A stretch of DNA of 6,817 nucleotides. It comes from Deltaproteobacteria bacterium (GTDB lineage: Bacteria; Desulfobacterota_B; Binatia; Binatales; Binataceae). Below the pieces are notes generated by a model. It was given only the letters and a program-made list of their open reading frames with translations, searched no databases and was not told the origin of the DNA. The stretch spans positions 1-6,817 of the forward strand of contig JAKAVX010000141.1 in NCBI GenBank assembly GCA_021827465.1, written 5' to 3'. Of this stretch, positions 6,347-6,817 are shown piece by piece. Both the position numbers and the translations under genes were made by a program. How positions within the stretch are numbered: the stretch's first letter is position 1; each line of letters begins with the position of its first letter.

Positions 6347-6817
6347 TCAAGGCGATCCTTCACGCCACGTCGGGACCTTCCGAAATCTCCTGAAGTCGGA
6401 AACCCAATCATAGATCCACCAACGCGTGATGCTCACTCCAGCCGAGCGTATTGTCTGTTTCTGCAAGATTTGTTTCGGAGCTCCCAAGACTTCAGGGCTT
6501 ATGAAGCTGAACTCGCTATGCTCTTCCTGCTCCGTATTGCGTAAATGCACGCGTCCAACCGGTATGTCGAAAGTTTCGCTGGATGGCTCGTCGAAAATCA
6601 CCTGCGGCCCGCAGGGAAACAGCTTCCAAATCGTCATGTTCAGCTGCAACATGCCCGTGCCATAATCGCTCTCGTTATCGCGCGCGACGATCTCTTGAAC
6701 ACCGGGACTTATCAAACTCTCGAGCGTTATGCGGGGGAGCCGGTTTATTGCCAGCAGGCGCAGGGTCCCCAGATGATTCCACTTGGACCCATCAGCCTCG
6801 CCCAGAATGACCAAATA
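6347..6817 (-). CDS. Unrecognised hypothetical protein, partial (runs off right edge)
   Basis: The minus-strand frame is open from the window's right edge to TGA at 6347-6349, giving at least 156 residues. A TTG at 6812-6814 could start it, but there is no reason to prefer that over a start outside the window. The residue composition looks like a real soluble protein rather than a shadow: balanced charges, several Trp, strand-like segments (LGTLRLLAINRLPRITLESL, IWKLFPCGPQVIFDEPS, FDIPVGRVHLRNTEQEEHSE) and a basic tail (WWIYDWVSDFRRFRKVP). There is no signal peptide or membrane segment in the visible part. I recognise no family. It reads in the same direction and the same frame as the RHS remnant downstream, so an immunity protein or orphan from an RHS locus is conceivable, but this rests on position only. 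Confidence 0.5.
   Translation of the reverse strand, partial: YLVILGEADGSKWNHLGTLRLLAINRLPRITLESLISPGVQEIVARDNESDYGTGMLQLNMTIWKLFPCGPQVIFDEPSSETFDIPVGRVHLRNTEQEEHSEFSFISPEVLGAPKQILQKQTIRSAGVSITRWWIYDWVSDFRRFRKVPTWREGSP

Overview
The window is high-GC bacterial DNA. From 1 to about 5430 it is densely coding on the + strand with strong G/C preference at third codon positions. From about 5464 to the end the composition is more mixed and the genes are broken. Gene content and the interspersed palindromic repeats suggest an environmental (soil or sediment type) proteobacterial-like genome, perhaps one of the former deltaproteobacterial lineages. That placement is inference from style and is not demonstrated by a marker gene.

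Region 1 (1-4218) is one tightly packed operon. It runs: the C-terminal part of an AMP-forming acetyl-CoA synthetase (acsA-like), 2-oxoacid (pyruvate-type) dehydrogenase E1 alpha, E1 beta, a dihydrolipoyl acyltransferase E2, and a stand-alone 82-residue acyl carrier protein (ACP). Every junction overlaps by 4-8 nt (ATGA, ATGA, an 8-nt overlap with a GTG start, GTGA), so the five proteins are probably translationally coupled. Two routes to acetyl-CoA, from acetate plus ATP and from pyruvate plus NAD, are thus placed together. The final ACP is not a standard part of a pyruvate dehydrogenase locus and is the most interesting functional point: it could accept the acyl group from E2, or supply octanoyl groups for lipoylation of E2. 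No E3 (dihydrolipoamide dehydrogenase) lies in the window.

Region 2 (4219-4530) is a gene-free gap. It holds a degenerate palindromic repeat pair of the 'TGAGCGCAGCGAAG' type, a second degenerate repeat related to one at 6169, and a possible promoter for the next gene.

Region 3 (4531-5430) is a separate crotonase-family gene (enoyl-CoA hydratase/isomerase) followed by a hairpin.

Region 4 (5464-6817) is a patchwork of gene remnants. The N-terminal part of a small secreted protein (+ strand) runs head-on into the 3' end of an RHS-repeat gene (- strand). The RHS remnant has lost an internal stretch exactly where a short palindromic element sits, with an in-frame stop. Beyond it is an unrecognised - strand ORF that runs off the window edge. 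This looks like a graveyard or rearrangement hotspot rather than a functional cassette.
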